Assembly: GCA_051656905.1 (NCBI GenBank)
Contig: JBOFJQ010000043.1
Coordinates: forward strand, 1 to 64,000
DNA length: 64,000 bases
Direction of reading: 5' to 3'
Source of the DNA: JAGNZR01 sp051656905
GTDB lineage: Bacteria; Fusobacteriota; Fusobacteriia; Fusobacteriales; Fusobacteriaceae
Position numbers and translations under genes: made by a program
In this document: one piece after another, positions 16,954 through 26,907 of the stretch
Layout: every line of letters begins with the position of its first letter
Position numbering within the stretch: position 1 is the stretch's first letter
The notes under the pieces: model-generated
Seen by the model: the letters and a program-made list of their open reading frames with translations, nothing else
Told to the model about the DNA's origin: nothing
The model's database searches: none

Positions 16954-17736
16954 ATGATAAAATTAGAAAATATAGATTACTGCATAGATAATAAAAAAAT
17001 ACTTCACAATATAAATTTAGAATTTGAAAAGGGTAAATTTTATGGAATAATAGGTCCCAATGGAAGTGGAAAATCTACACTTCTAGATATAATAGTTGGG
17101 CATAAGAATATAAATAAAGGTGAAATCTTAGTAGAAAATATTAAGATGGAAGAGTATAGTATATTGGAGTATGCAAAAAAAATAGCTTTAGTTCCTCAAG
17201 AGTTTGATACTCATTTTAATTATACAGCAAGAGAGATAATTGAAATGGGGCGTTATCCATATAAAAAAAATTCTGATGAAGATGTAGTGGGAAAAGAGAT
17301 TATAGATAGTTTCATATCTAAATTTTCCATAAAAAAATTAATTGAAAAAAGTATAATTGAGATGAGTGGTGGAGAGAGACAAAGAGTTCTTTTTATAAAA
17401 GCTTTAGTTCAAGATACTGATTACATTCTCTTAGATGAAGCAACATCTAATTTAGATTTATATAATACGCATAAACTTATGCACGAAATTTTAAAAGAAA
17501 TTAAAGAAAAAAATAAAAGTGTAATTGCAGTTATTCACGATATGAATTTAGCGTCACTTTATTGTGATGAAATAATAATGTTAAAAAATGGAAAAGTAAT
17601 TGCCGTGGATCATAAAGATAATGTTCTTGTAAAAGATAAGATAAAAGATCTTTTCAATGTAGAATCAGAAATTGTTGATATTCATGGGAAAAAAGCTATT
17701 TTTTCATATTTAAATATATCTAAAGAAAATCATTAA
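16954..17736 (+). CDS. Iron/cobalamin-type ABC transporter ATP-binding protein
   Basis: The 260-residue ATPase is of the FepC/BtuD type. Walker A is GPNGSGKST (about 34-42), the Q-loop lies in VPQEFDTHF, the signature is MSGGERQRV, Walker B is YILLDEAT with the following SNLD D-loop, and the switch His is in VIHDMN. The start codon directly follows the permease stop, so the two are co-translated and form the importer core. Confidence 0.93.
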   Translation: MIKLENIDYCIDNKKILHNINLEFEKGKFYGIIGPNGSGKSTLLDIIVGHKNINKGEILVENIKMEEYSILEYAKKIALVPQEFDTHFNYTAREIIEMGRYPYKKNSDEDVVGKEIIDSFISKFSIKKLIEKSIIEMSGGERQRVLFIKALVQDTDYILLDEATSNLDLYNTHKLMHEILKEIKEKNKSVIAVIHDMNLASLYCDEIIMLKNGKVIAVDHKDNVLVKDKIKDLFNVESEIVDIHGKKAIFSYLNISKENH

Positions 17737-17781
17737 AATAAAATCATTAAAATAAAAATAAGAAGTAACTAAGGGGGATAA

Positions 17782-19200
17782 ATGTTTGACAAAAAGATTT
17801 ATGTAGAAAGAAGAAATGAATTATGCAAAAAGATGACAAAAGGAATAGGATTATTTTTAGGGAACGGAGAATCTCCTAGAAATTATGCAGATAATTGTTA
17901 TGAGTTTTCACAAGACTCAACATTTTTATATTATTTCGGATTAGATAGAGCAAACTTAGTTGGGATTATAGACTTTTCAACAGGAGAGACATATGTATCA
18001 GGAGTAGATTTTACTTTAGATGATATGATTTGGATGGGAACTCAGGAAACTATATTAGAAGAAGCTAAAAAATACGGAATCTCTAAATTTATTCAAGATA
18101 AAAAATTAAAAGATTTCGTTTTAGACAAATCTGAGGGAACAGATGAAGATGATGAAGATTATTATCAAGAGATTCTTTATATAGAACCTTATAGAGCAGA
18201 TTTAACAATAAAATTAGCTGAACTTTTAGATATAGAGGTTCAAGAAGTTTTAACTTATTCATCATTAAAGTTAAAGAAAGCAGTTATTGATCAAAGAAAT
18301 ATTAAATCTCCAGAAGAGATAGCAGAGATAGAAAAGGCTGTAAATGTTACTAGAGAGATGCATTTAAAGGCTATGTCAGTAATAAAACCAGGAATGTATG
18401 AGTATGAAGTTAAAGCAGAAGTAGAGAAGATTGCTGTGCAACATGGTTGTTCTACATCTTTTCATACTATAGCAACAGTACGTGGTGAGACACTGCATAA
18501 CCATAATTCTAATAATCTTATGGAAGAGGGACAATTATTTGTACTAGATTGTGGAGCTAGAACAAAATCAGGATATTGCGGAGATATGACTACAGCAGTT
18601 CCTGTATCTGGTAAATTTAATGATAGACAGAGAGAAATATATAATATTTTAATAGAGATGTTTGATTCGTCAGTTGCAAAACTAAAGCCAGAGGTAGAAT
18701 ATAGAGAAGCTTATTTAGCTGCATCTAGAGCTTTAATAGAGGGAATGAAGAGATTAGGAGTGTTAGTTGGAGATACAGAGGAGATACTTGAAAAAGGGGC
18801 TCATGCAATACTATTCCCTCATGGATTAGGACACATGTTAGGGATGGATGTTCACGATTGTGAGAATTTAGGAGAAGACTTTGTTGGTTATGATGAAGGA
18901 AAGAAAAGAGATACAAGACCAGGTCACAGAAGTTTGAGACTAGCAAGAACTTTAAAAGTAGGTCACGTATTTACTGTTGAACCAGGAATATATTTCATAC
19001 CTAGACTTATAGAAAATTGGAAATCGAAAGGATTATTTAAAGAATATATAAAATATGAAGAAATAGAAAAATATAGTGATTTTGGCGGAATGAGATATGA
19101 AGGTGACTTTGTAATAACTGAGGATTCAGCAAGAAGACTTGGAGAGAATATGCCTAAACTTTACACAGAAATAGAAGAGTTAATGAATAAAAGATCATAA
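17782..19200 (+). CDS. pepP: Xaa-Pro aminopeptidase (M24B)
   Basis: The 472-residue cytosolic metallopeptidase releases N-terminal residues linked to proline. An N-terminal AMP_N domain (about 5-140) precedes the pita-bread catalytic domain. Metal ligands are visible in VLDCGARTKSGYCGDMTT (two Asp), HGLGHMLGMDVHD (His), VEPGIY (Glu) and MRYEGDFV (Glu). AAGGGGGAT precedes the ATG. Together with the M18, M14, M19 and Opp genes it fits a peptide-fermenting lifestyle. Confidence 0.93.
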   Translation: MFDKKIYVERRNELCKKMTKGIGLFLGNGESPRNYADNCYEFSQDSTFLYYFGLDRANLVGIIDFSTGETYVSGVDFTLDDMIWMGTQETILEEAKKYGISKFIQDKKLKDFVLDKSEGTDEDDEDYYQEILYIEPYRADLTIKLAELLDIEVQEVLTYSSLKLKKAVIDQRNIKSPEEIAEIEKAVNVTREMHLKAMSVIKPGMYEYEVKAEVEKIAVQHGCSTSFHTIATVRGETLHNHNSNNLMEEGQLFVLDCGARTKSGYCGDMTTAVPVSGKFNDRQREIYNILIEMFDSSVAKLKPEVEYREAYLAASRALIEGMKRLGVLVGDTEEILEKGAHAILFPHGLGHMLGMDVHDCENLGEDFVGYDEGKKRDTRPGHRSLRLARTLKVGHVFTVEPGIYFIPRLIENWKSKGLFKEYIKYEEIEKYSDFGGMRYEGDFVITEDSARRLGENMPKLYTEIEELMNKRS

Positions 19201-19249
19201 TAGATATTATCTTATAATTAAAGTCTGAAGTAAGTGGGAGTGGTAGAAG

Positions 19250-20740
19250 ATGCTAGAAAGAGGTAGTGGGATATTAATGCATATAAGCTCCTTACCTGGA
19301 GAGATGGGAATTGGAGATCTTGGTAAATCAGCTTATGAGTTTATCAACTTTTTAAAATCATCAAATCAAAAATTTTGGCAAATTTTACCACTAGGTCCAA
19401 CTGGATATGGAAATTCACCATATCAGTCATTTTCTTCTTTTGCAGGAAATCCTTATTTTATAGACCTGGAGTCTTTAAAGGAAAAAGGATTTTTAAAAGA
19501 GGAAGATTTAGAGGACTTAAAAAATAAGAATAATTCTAAATCAGTAGACTATGGGTTTATATATTTAGAAAAAATGAGAGTTTTAAGAAAAGCATATGAT
19601 AACTATTGTTTCCTTAATAAAAGATTCGATATGAAAAACTTTAAAAAAGAGAATGAGTTTTGGCTTGAAGATTATTCTTTATATATGGTACTTAAGAAGA
19701 AGTTTAATTATAAAAGTTGGGAAGAGTGGCCAACAGAATTTAAAAATAGAGAGAGTAAAATTCTAAATGAAGAGAAAGAAAAACAAAAAAAAGAGATAGA
19801 ATTTTATATATTTTTGCAATATGTATTTTATTTTCAATGGGGAGAGCTAAAAAAATATTCTAAATTAAATGGAGTAAAAATTATTGGAGATTTACCAATT
19901 TTTGTAGCTTTAGATAGTTCAGATATTTGGGCTAATAGTGAGATGTTTTTACTTGATGAAAATAAAAAACCACTAAAGGTATCAGGGTGTCCACCAGATT
20001 TCTTTAGTGAAAAGGGTCAATTATGGGGAAACCCTTTGTATGACTGGGATAAAATAAAGAAAGATAAATTTACTTGGTGGATTTCTAGAGTGAAACATTG
20101 TTTTAAATTATATGATGTTGTAAGAATAGATCATTTTAGAGGCTTTGAAGCTTATTGGGAAATCCCAATAAATTCAGAAGATGCCACAGGTGGGGCATGG
20201 AAAAAAGGACCAGGAATAGATCTTTTTAGAGAGATAGAGAACTCTCTTGGGAAAAAGGATATAATTGCTGAAGATTTAGGTTTTATAAGCTCAGAGGTAA
20301 AAGAGCTTTTATTAGAAACAGGTTTTCCAGGAATGAAAGTATTATTATTTGCCTTTGATTCTAAAACTGATAGTGATTATCTACCTCATAAATATAATAA
20401 AAATTCAATTGCATACATTGGCACCCATGATAACGATACAGTTGTTGGATGGTATGAAGATGCAAGTATAGATGATAAGAATTACTGCAATAAATATTTT
20501 GAAGAATTAAATTTAATAAGATCACAAGAGATAAACTGGAAATTTATTGAGGCCGCGTGGAGTAGTAATTCAGTGGTATCAATAGTTCAGATGCAAGATT
20601 TAATAGGATTAGATAATTTAGCTAGAATGAATAAACCAGCAACAGATAATGGTAATTGGAGCTGGAGGCTAGAAAATAAATTTATTACAAAAGAATTGTC
20701 TCAAAGATTAAAGGAAATAACTACTATCTTCAATAGATAA
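19250..20740 (+). CDS. malQ: 4-alpha-glucanotransferase (amylomaltase)
   Basis: The 496-residue GH77 enzyme transfers alpha-1,4-glucan chains in glycogen/maltodextrin metabolism. Conserved blocks are HISSLPG with the following GIGDLG, LGPTGYGNSPYQSFS, GDLPIFVALDSSDIWAN, VRIDHFRGFEAYWEIP (nucleophile Asp), IAEDLGFI (acid/base Glu) and IGTHDNDTVVGWY. The length is standard. The glycogen phosphorylase gene follows 62 bp later on the same strand, and the pair probably forms one glycogen-breakdown operon. Confidence 0.96.
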   Translation: MLERGSGILMHISSLPGEMGIGDLGKSAYEFINFLKSSNQKFWQILPLGPTGYGNSPYQSFSSFAGNPYFIDLESLKEKGFLKEEDLEDLKNKNNSKSVDYGFIYLEKMRVLRKAYDNYCFLNKRFDMKNFKKENEFWLEDYSLYMVLKKKFNYKSWEEWPTEFKNRESKILNEEKEKQKKEIEFYIFLQYVFYFQWGELKKYSKLNGVKIIGDLPIFVALDSSDIWANSEMFLLDENKKPLKVSGCPPDFFSEKGQLWGNPLYDWDKIKKDKFTWWISRVKHCFKLYDVVRIDHFRGFEAYWEIPINSEDATGGAWKKGPGIDLFREIENSLGKKDIIAEDLGFISSEVKELLLETGFPGMKVLLFAFDSKTDSDYLPHKYNKNSIAYIGTHDNDTVVGWYEDASIDDKNYCNKYFEELNLIRSQEINWKFIEAAWSSNSVVSIVQMQDLIGLDNLARMNKPATDNGNWSWRLENKFITKELSQRLKEITTIFNR

Positions 20741-20802
20741 AAGATATTGAAAATTATTATTAAATAAGATTATATTACAAAAAATTGTTGGAGGTCTTAA
20801 AC

Positions 20803-23187
20803 ATGAAAATATCTGCTCACGAAATAAAAGAGGGAGTAAATAAATATTTATTGCTAGATTTTTCTGTGAAATTAGAAAACGCAGAAAAACATGAAATATA
20901 TCAAGCATTAGCTAAAACTATTTTGGAAAAATCAAGCATTAACTGGTTAAATACTACTGAAAAATATTTAGAAAATAAGCAAGTTCACTATTTCTCCTCG
21001 GAGTTTTTAATGGGAAGAGCCTTAGGAAATAATCTTATAAATTTAGGAATAATGGATAGTGTTAAATTAGCTATTGATGAATTGGGATTAGATTATAATG
21101 TTATTGAAGATTCAGAAGAAGATGCAGGAACAGGAAATGGTGGGTTAGGTAGATTAGCAGCATGTTTTATAGAATCTTTAGCTACACTGGACTTACCAGG
21201 AAAAGGTTATAGTATTAGATATAGAAATGGAATTTTTAATCAAAAGATAGAGAATGGATATCAAGTTGAATATCCAGAAACATGGTTGAAATATGGAGAT
21301 CCTTGGTCAATAAAAAAAATAGGGGATGAAGTAACAGTTAAATTCAAAGATTTTTCAGTTAGAGCCATACCTTATGATACTCCTATATTTGGTTATGATA
21401 CTGATAATGTAAATACTCTTAGACTTTGGGAAGCTGAACCGATGCTTGATCTTAATTATCCTGCTTTTAATGAACAAGATTATAACACTGCACTGTATGA
21501 AGTGAATAGAGCTAGGGATATATCAAGAATTCTTTATCCTAATGATTCGACAAATGAGGGGAAAAAATTAAGATTAAGACAACAATATTTCTTTGTTTCT
21601 GCTTCTTTACAAGATATTGTAAAAAAATATAAGAGAGTACATGGAGAGGATTTTTCAAAGTTTGATGAATTTACAGCAATTCAATTAAATGATACTCACC
21701 CTACAATTTCAATACCTGAGCTTATGAGAATTTTATGTGAACAAGAAAGATTATCTTGGTATGAAGCTTGGGCAATAGTTACCAAAACTTTTTCATATAC
21801 AAATCATACAATTCTGGCAGAAGCATTAGAAAAATGGTGGATTGGTCTATATGAAGAGATATTGCCTAATATTTATAATATAATTAGAAGAATAAATGAG
21901 CAGTTATTAGGTGAACTTAGAACTGCATATCCAGAAGATGACGCCAAACATCATAGAATGGCTATAATACAAGGTGATCTAATTCATATGGCATGGCTTG
22001 CTATTTATGGAAGCTCATATGTAAATGGAGTTGCAGCACTGCATTCTGAGCTTTTGAAGAGTGAAGTGCTAAAAGAATGGTATGAATTATATCCAGAAAA
22101 ATTTCAAAACAAGACTAATGGAATAACACAGAGAAGATGGTTGTTACTTTCTAATCCAGAATTATCAGAGCTTATAACATCTTTAATTGGAAATGATTGG
22201 ATAAAAAATTTAAATGAATTAAAAAAACTAGAGTCTTATACAAATGATGAGAAAGTTTTAAATAGATTTATAGACATAAAAAAAGAGAAAAAAATTCAAT
22301 TTTCAAAATATTTAGAAAATCATCAAGGGGAAACAATTGATATAGATTCAATATTTGATGTTCAAGTAAAAAGATTACATGAATATAAAAGACAACTTTT
22401 AAATGTATTTCATATAATTGATCTTTATAATAAAATAAAGAAAAATCCTGACTTAGAAATGGTTCCTGTAACATATATATTTGGATCTAAAGCAGCTCCA
22501 GGTTATAGAAGAGCTAAAGCAATAATTAAATTAATAAACGAAGTAGCTAAAAAAATAGATAATGACCTTGTGGTTAATAAGAAAATAAAAGTTATTTTTG
22601 TGGAAAATTACAGAGTTTCTTTAGCACATTTGATTTTCCCATCAGCTAATATTTCTGAACAAATTTCAACAGCTGGAAAAGAGGCATCTGGAACAGGAAA
22701 CATGAAGTTTATGCTTAACGGCGGAATTACTTTAGGTACTTTAGATGGAGCTAATATAGAGATTGTTGAAGAGGCAGGAGAAGAGAATAGTTTCATATTT
22801 GGGCTTACAGTGGATGAGATAAAAGAGATTAAAAAACAGGGATATAATCCTTTATTTTATTATAGTAATACACAAGGATTAAAAGAAGTTATAGATTCTT
22901 TAGTTGATGGAACATTTGATGATGGTGGAAAAGGAGACTTTAGAGACATCTATAATTCTCTACTTTATGGAACAGACTGGCATCAACCAGATGAATATTT
23001 TGTTTTAAAAGATTTTGAAGCTTATAGAAATATTCAGAAGAGTGCTAATAATGCATATAAGGACAAATTAGGATGGGCTAAAAAAGCATGGCTAAATATA
23101 GCCAATGCAGGGAAGTTCTCTTCAGATAGGACGATTAAGCAGTATGCAGAGGAGATTTGGCATATTGCACCAGCCAAGATTAAGTAG
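20803..23187 (+). CDS. glgP: Glycogen/starch phosphorylase
   Basis: The 794-residue GT35 enzyme releases glucose-1-phosphate from alpha-1,4-glucans. Diagnostic blocks are YFSSEFLMGRALGNNL, GNGGLGRLAACFIESLA, and the pyridoxal-phosphate lysine motif EASGTGNMKFMLNGG followed by TLGTLDGAN. GGAGG (20790-20794) sits 8 nt before ATG 20803. An upstream in-frame TTG overlaps that site and is not the likely start. MalQ trims the limit dextrins that GlgP leaves. A strong terminator follows. Confidence 0.96.
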   Translation: MKISAHEIKEGVNKYLLLDFSVKLENAEKHEIYQALAKTILEKSSINWLNTTEKYLENKQVHYFSSEFLMGRALGNNLINLGIMDSVKLAIDELGLDYNVIEDSEEDAGTGNGGLGRLAACFIESLATLDLPGKGYSIRYRNGIFNQKIENGYQVEYPETWLKYGDPWSIKKIGDEVTVKFKDFSVRAIPYDTPIFGYDTDNVNTLRLWEAEPMLDLNYPAFNEQDYNTALYEVNRARDISRILYPNDSTNEGKKLRLRQQYFFVSASLQDIVKKYKRVHGEDFSKFDEFTAIQLNDTHPTISIPELMRILCEQERLSWYEAWAIVTKTFSYTNHTILAEALEKWWIGLYEEILPNIYNIIRRINEQLLGELRTAYPEDDAKHHRMAIIQGDLIHMAWLAIYGSSYVNGVAALHSELLKSEVLKEWYELYPEKFQNKTNGITQRRWLLLSNPELSELITSLIGNDWIKNLNELKKLESYTNDEKVLNRFIDIKKEKKIQFSKYLENHQGETIDIDSIFDVQVKRLHEYKRQLLNVFHIIDLYNKIKKNPDLEMVPVTYIFGSKAAPGYRRAKAIIKLINEVAKKIDNDLVVNKKIKVIFVENYRVSLAHLIFPSANISEQISTAGKEASGTGNMKFMLNGGITLGTLDGANIEIVEEAGEENSFIFGLTVDEIKEIKKQGYNPLFYYSNTQGLKEVIDSLVDGTFDDGGKGDFRDIYNSLLYGTDWHQPDEYFVLKDFEAYRNIQKSANNAYKDKLGWAKKAWLNIANAGKFSSDRTIKQYAEEIWHIAPAKIK

Positions 23188-23202
23188 TTTTTAAAAATAA
23201 AT

Positions 23203-23243
23203 AAAAAATGTGATATACTTTTATAAGTATGTCACATTTTTTT
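23203..23243. terminator. Bidirectional terminator between glgP and the deoR-type gene
   Basis: A long stem pairs 23203-23220 with 23225-23243 (one mismatch) around a 4-nt loop, with A and T tracts on the two sides. It serves the converging genes. Confidence 0.85.
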
Positions 23244-23249
23244 ATTTGA

Positions 23250-24011
23250 TTACTTGATTATAGTTATTTTAGCATTCTTATAATTATCTTCAATCTCTTC
23301 TGGTATATTGTGATCTGTTATTAAGATTTCCTTTTCAGTAATATCTCTAACTTTTATAAGGGATGATGATTCAAGTTTATTACTATCAGCAATTATAAAA
23401 GATTTTTGACTTATTTCCATAAGCTTCTGCTGAATTTTAACCTCTTCAAGTGGATAATCAGTTATTCCATTTTTTAAAGAAAAACTACTAACACAGATAA
23501 AAGCTTTATTTATAACAAATTTATCTAAAATATTTTCAGTAATTTCTCCATAAAAAGCTTTATTTTCAGAGTTTAAAATTCCACCAGCAAGAATTACATT
23601 GAATCCTTTAACATCTGAAAGAGTAGTTATAATTTCTAAAGAATTAGTGATTACTGTTAAATTTTTAAAATAGCCACTTAATTTTTTTGCAATCATTAAG
23701 TTTGTAGTACTGTCATTTAGAGCGATAGAATCCCCTTCATCTATAAATTTGAGAGCAGTATTAGAAATTTCATCTTTTTCACTTAAAGATGCTTTTTCTC
23801 TAGTTTCAAGAGAAAGAGGTTGTAAAAAGCTTTTGTTTAAAATAGCACCACCATACACTTTTTTTATAATTCCTTCTTTCTCGAGAATTTCAAGATCTCT
23901 TCTTACAGTTTGAAGAGAGGTGTTAAAAATCTTCTGAAGGTCAGCAACTTTAACTGTACCTTGCTTATTAAGAAGTTTTATGATTATCTCTTTACGATTT
24001 TCTCCTAACAA
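23250..24011 (-). CDS. DeoR-family transcriptional regulator
   Basis: The 253-residue regulator has an N-terminal winged HTH (about 5-57; LLNKQGTVKVADLQKIF, then TSLQTVRRDLEILEKEGII) and a C-terminal DeoRC sugar-phosphate sensing domain (INDSTTNLMIAKKL-like region, then DSNKL near the end). The start is TTG at 24011, 8 nt after AAAGGAG. It begins one nucleotide after the stop of the symporter gene, so the two are one operon. It may control the symporter, the MFS transporter and the divergent TIM-barrel gene, which is inferred from position. Confidence 0.88.
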   Translation of the reverse strand: MLGENRKEIIIKLLNKQGTVKVADLQKIFNTSLQTVRRDLEILEKEGIIKKVYGGAILNKSFLQPLSLETREKASLSEKDEISNTALKFIDEGDSIALNDSTTNLMIAKKLSGYFKNLTVITNSLEIITTLSDVKGFNVILAGGILNSENKAFYGEITENILDKFVINKAFICVSSFSLKNGITDYPLEEVKIQQKLMEISQKSFIIADSNKLESSSLIKVRDITEKEILITDHNIPEEIEDNYKNAKITIIK

Positions 24012-24012
24012 A

Positions 24013-25347
24013 TTAAATACTCCTTTGTTTAAAAAAATTAAACGTTAAATTTTTTATTAATGGACTTAGCATAAATAAGCTAAATATATTGGGTATTATT
24101 AAAAGACCTAAAAATATATCTTGAATATACCAAACAAGATTTAATGATAAAAAAGGGCCTAAAGTTACAAGGGCTAGAAAAAGATATTTATACAATTCTC
24201 CTGTTTTTTCATTAGTAAGATAATTAAGTGTTGTATTACCAAAATACCACTGAGCAATAATTGAAGAAAAACCAAAAAGCAACATACTAATACCTACAAT
24301 ATATTTAAAAGACCAGTGGATTTTAGCAAAAGCTATACTAACCATTATTGCTGGAGAAATTTCTAAAAAATTCACTCCTGATGTAAGAATAACAAGTCCA
24401 GTAATTGAGCAAATTATTATAGTATCCACAGCTACCTCTATAAATCCTAAAAGCCCCTGTTTTACAGGATGGTCTACTATAGCTGCTGCATGTATTACAG
24501 CAGCAGTTCCTTCACCTGCTTCATTAGAGTAAAGTCCTCTAGCAATTCCATATCTCATAGCACTTTTAATAGAGTAACCTGCAAAACCTCCAGCTCCTGC
24601 AGTAGGAGTAAATGCTGATTTAAATATAAGACTTAGAGTATCAGCAAAAATATTTTTATGGTAGATAATGACTAGAATGCCACCTATGATATAAAAAAAA
24701 GTCATAAAAGGAACTAAAAATTGAGATATTTTCCCAAGTCTTTTTATTCCTCCTGTTATAATAAGCAATGTTGTAACTATGAGAAGTAAAGATGCAATAA
24801 ACTTATTAAGAGAAAATAGATTAACTATTACTTCTTTGACTGCATTACTTTGAATTAAAGTCCCCCCTGCATTTTGAAAAAATAGTAAAAAAGCATAGAG
24901 AAAACCAAGTTTTTTCATGTTAAGACCTTTGGATATATAGTACATAGGACCACCTAAGTACTTGCTAGAAAGAGTTTTGTGTCTAAAATGGACACCTAAA
25001 ACAATTTCGCAATACTTAGTAGCCATTCCAAAAATACCAGCTATCCACATCCAAAAAAGGGCACCAGGGCCACCTGCTGTTAGAGCTGTAGCAACCCCAA
25101 TTATATTACCGTTTCCAACACAACTACCCATAGCTGTAGCTAAAGCTTGAAAAGATGAAATATTACCATTTTTATCTTTTGGATCGCTCTTTTTAAATAG
25201 TTGTTTTATTGATAAATGAAACTTAGTTATTTGAATAAATTTTAAAGAAAATGTTAAAAAAATTCCTGTAAAAAAAAGTAAATATACTAGCCATTCTCCC
25301 CAAATAAGGTTGGAGAGATTTACTAAAAAAAACTCTAAATTTTTCAT
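24013..25347 (-). CDS. Sodium:alanine symporter (AGCS family)
   Basis: The 444-residue polytopic protein couples Na+ (or H+) entry to alanine or glycine uptake. Signature blocks include FQALATAMGSCVGNGNIIGVA, GGPGALFWMW, GGPMYYISKGL and SNEAGEGTAAVIHAAA, the latter being highly conserved in AGCS. GGAGG precedes the ATG. It shares an operon with the downstream DeoR gene, so the regulator may respond to a metabolite linked to this cluster. Confidence 0.93.
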   Translation of the reverse strand: MKNLEFFLVNLSNLIWGEWLVYLLFFTGIFLTFSLKFIQITKFHLSIKQLFKKSDPKDKNGNISSFQALATAMGSCVGNGNIIGVATALTAGGPGALFWMWIAGIFGMATKYCEIVLGVHFRHKTLSSKYLGGPMYYISKGLNMKKLGFLYAFLLFFQNAGGTLIQSNAVKEVIVNLFSLNKFIASLLLIVTTLLIITGGIKRLGKISQFLVPFMTFFYIIGGILVIIYHKNIFADTLSLIFKSAFTPTAGAGGFAGYSIKSAMRYGIARGLYSNEAGEGTAAVIHAAAIVDHPVKQGLLGFIEVAVDTIIICSITGLVILTSGVNFLEISPAIMVSIAFAKIHWSFKYIVGISMLLFGFSSIIAQWYFGNTTLNYLTNEKTGELYKYLFLALVTLGPFLSLNLVWYIQDIFLGLLIIPNIFSLFMLSPLIKNLTFNFFKQRSI

Positions 25348-25434
25348 GAAGAACCTCCATCCTCTTAAGTAATTATAGGATAAATGATAGATTTTTACAA
25401 TACTTTAGTAGATATTTTAAACTTATAGTTAAAT

Positions 25435-26679
25435 TTAAACGTTCTTTTTTTTATCGTTAATCATTTTAACTAAATAGCTAGTTATTAATAATCCTAAAAC
25501 AGCAAAACAAGCCATAACTATAAATACTAATCTATATCCTAAAAACCCAGGGTATTTATCAAGTAAATTTCCATATAAAGAGTAACAGAACATTGCAGGA
25601 GCATAGCCAACAAAACTACCAATAGCCATTGCAGAACCTGAAATATTATTAGGAATATCTATCTCTCCCATTGGTGCAAAGAATATTGCTCTTTGAGAAA
25701 AAACAATAGATCCAAAACCAAGAGTAAGACACATTCCTAAATAAGGGTTTAATGATTGATGAGGCAACATAATGAAAATAACCATTGCTACAATAGAAAA
25801 TAGGAATGAATATTTAAGATATTTACTTGGGGATTTCAACTTTTTATCAGCTAAGTATCCACCAATAGGTCCACCTATCATTTTAAGTCCGTATTGATTT
25901 ATTATACCATAAGCTCCAATTAAAGTAACAGGAAGCCCGTAGATATCTTTTAAGAAAGGTATAAAATATGTTAAACCACAATAAACCGCATAAACCGAGA
26001 ATATAGAGAATGATACTACCCATATTTCTTTACTACTTAAAGCCTCTAAAACTCCTTGGAATTCAGCTTTAAGTCCTGAACCTTCTCTCTTTACTGGTTC
26101 ATCATGCTCAAGACAGAAGTATGAAATAATTCCAACAACTATTACAGTAAAAGAGAAAAATAAAATTGCTCCTCTTAAACCATAAGCTCCTTTACCAAGC
26201 CAAGCAAAAATTCCTAAAGCTGTAAAAGCGATAACAGTATCTACAACTCCACGACCCCCCTCTAAGAAACCGAATAATCTACCTTGTTCCTCATTAGTAC
26301 CTAAAGATTTAACTGATTTTAATAGAATTGGCCAAAATGTCATATCGCATGTAATTCCAAATAGTGCCCACACAACTAAAATACCATGATAGCTAGGAAA
26401 AGTTGAAAGATACATTCCAAGTAAACCTGTAGCTATAAGAGATATAGGTAAAGTAATTTTTTTTGAAAATTTATCAGCAAAGTAAACAGCAAATAGAAAT
26501 CCAAAAGTTGCAACTGTAGAGTAAATAGACATAGCATTTCCAATTTGAGTATGTGTTAAATGAAAATGTTCTTGCATAGGGATATAAAATGCATCTTTAA
26601 GAGAAGATAATTTATAAATACTCCCCCCTCCTAATACAAGTATACAAAACGTAAACCATTTTTTAAAATTTTTGTTCAT
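25435..26679 (-). CDS. Major facilitator superfamily transporter
   Basis: The 414-residue protein has twelve predicted membrane helices and the loop motif ADKFSKKITLP between helices 2 and 3, with a second copy ADKKLKSPSKY between halves. It resembles organophosphate/sugar-acid type MFS carriers, but the substrate is not determined. It faces a TIM-barrel sugar enzyme across a shared regulatory region, so a carbohydrate or sugar acid is a reasonable guess. GGTGGAGG precedes the ATG. Confidence 0.85.
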   Translation of the reverse strand: MNKNFKKWFTFCILVLGGGSIYKLSSLKDAFYIPMQEHFHLTHTQIGNAMSIYSTVATFGFLFAVYFADKFSKKITLPISLIATGLLGMYLSTFPSYHGILVVWALFGITCDMTFWPILLKSVKSLGTNEEQGRLFGFLEGGRGVVDTVIAFTALGIFAWLGKGAYGLRGAILFFSFTVIVVGIISYFCLEHDEPVKREGSGLKAEFQGVLEALSSKEIWVVSFSIFSVYAVYCGLTYFIPFLKDIYGLPVTLIGAYGIINQYGLKMIGGPIGGYLADKKLKSPSKYLKYSFLFSIVAMVIFIMLPHQSLNPYLGMCLTLGFGSIVFSQRAIFFAPMGEIDIPNNISGSAMAIGSFVGYAPAMFCYSLYGNLLDKYPGFLGYRLVFIVMACFAVLGLLITSYLVKMINDKKKNV

Positions 26680-26721
26680 CTGAAACCTCCACCTTTATTT
26701 AAAACTTTTTAATATAAAGCA

Positions 26722-26750
26722 ATTATAAACATAAAAAATACAAAAAGCAA
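26722..26750 (-). promoter_or_regulatory. Promoter of the MFS gene
   Basis: On the minus strand TTGCTT (complement of 26745-26750) and TATAAT (complement of 26722-26727) are separated by 17 bp. The -35 lies inside the left arm of the palindrome at 26737-26774, so a protein bound there would block this promoter. Confidence 0.65.
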
Positions 26751-26774
26751 CAAAAATATGTTGCTTTTTGTATT
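26737..26774. promoter_or_regulatory. 16-bp palindromic operator candidate
   Basis: AATACAAAAAGCAACA (26737-26752) and its perfect reverse complement (26759-26774) flank a 6-bp centre. It lies between divergent genes and upstream of both, so it cannot be a terminator for either. The half-site TGTTGCTTT recurs at 26821-26829 over the putative -35 of the plus-strand gene. The nearby DeoR-type protein is the obvious candidate to bind it, which is an inference. Confidence 0.7.
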
Positions 26775-26822
26775 ATGTGTAGAATAAGAGTACTTAAAGA
26801 TACAAAACATTCCATAAAAATG

Positions 26823-26851
26823 TTGCTTTATTTTATTTTTTGTGTTATTTT
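26823..26851 (+). promoter_or_regulatory. Promoter candidate of the TIM-barrel gene
   Basis: TTGCTT (26823-26828), a 17-bp spacer and an extended -10 TGT-TATTTT (26843-26851) are seen. The -35 is part of a TGTTGCTTT copy identical to the half-site of the palindrome, mirroring the MFS promoter. Confidence 0.5.
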
Positions 26852-26907
26852 ATTTTTAGAAATCAAAAAAATAAATAAATAAATTAAGTAAGTCTAGGAG
26901 GATTAAA

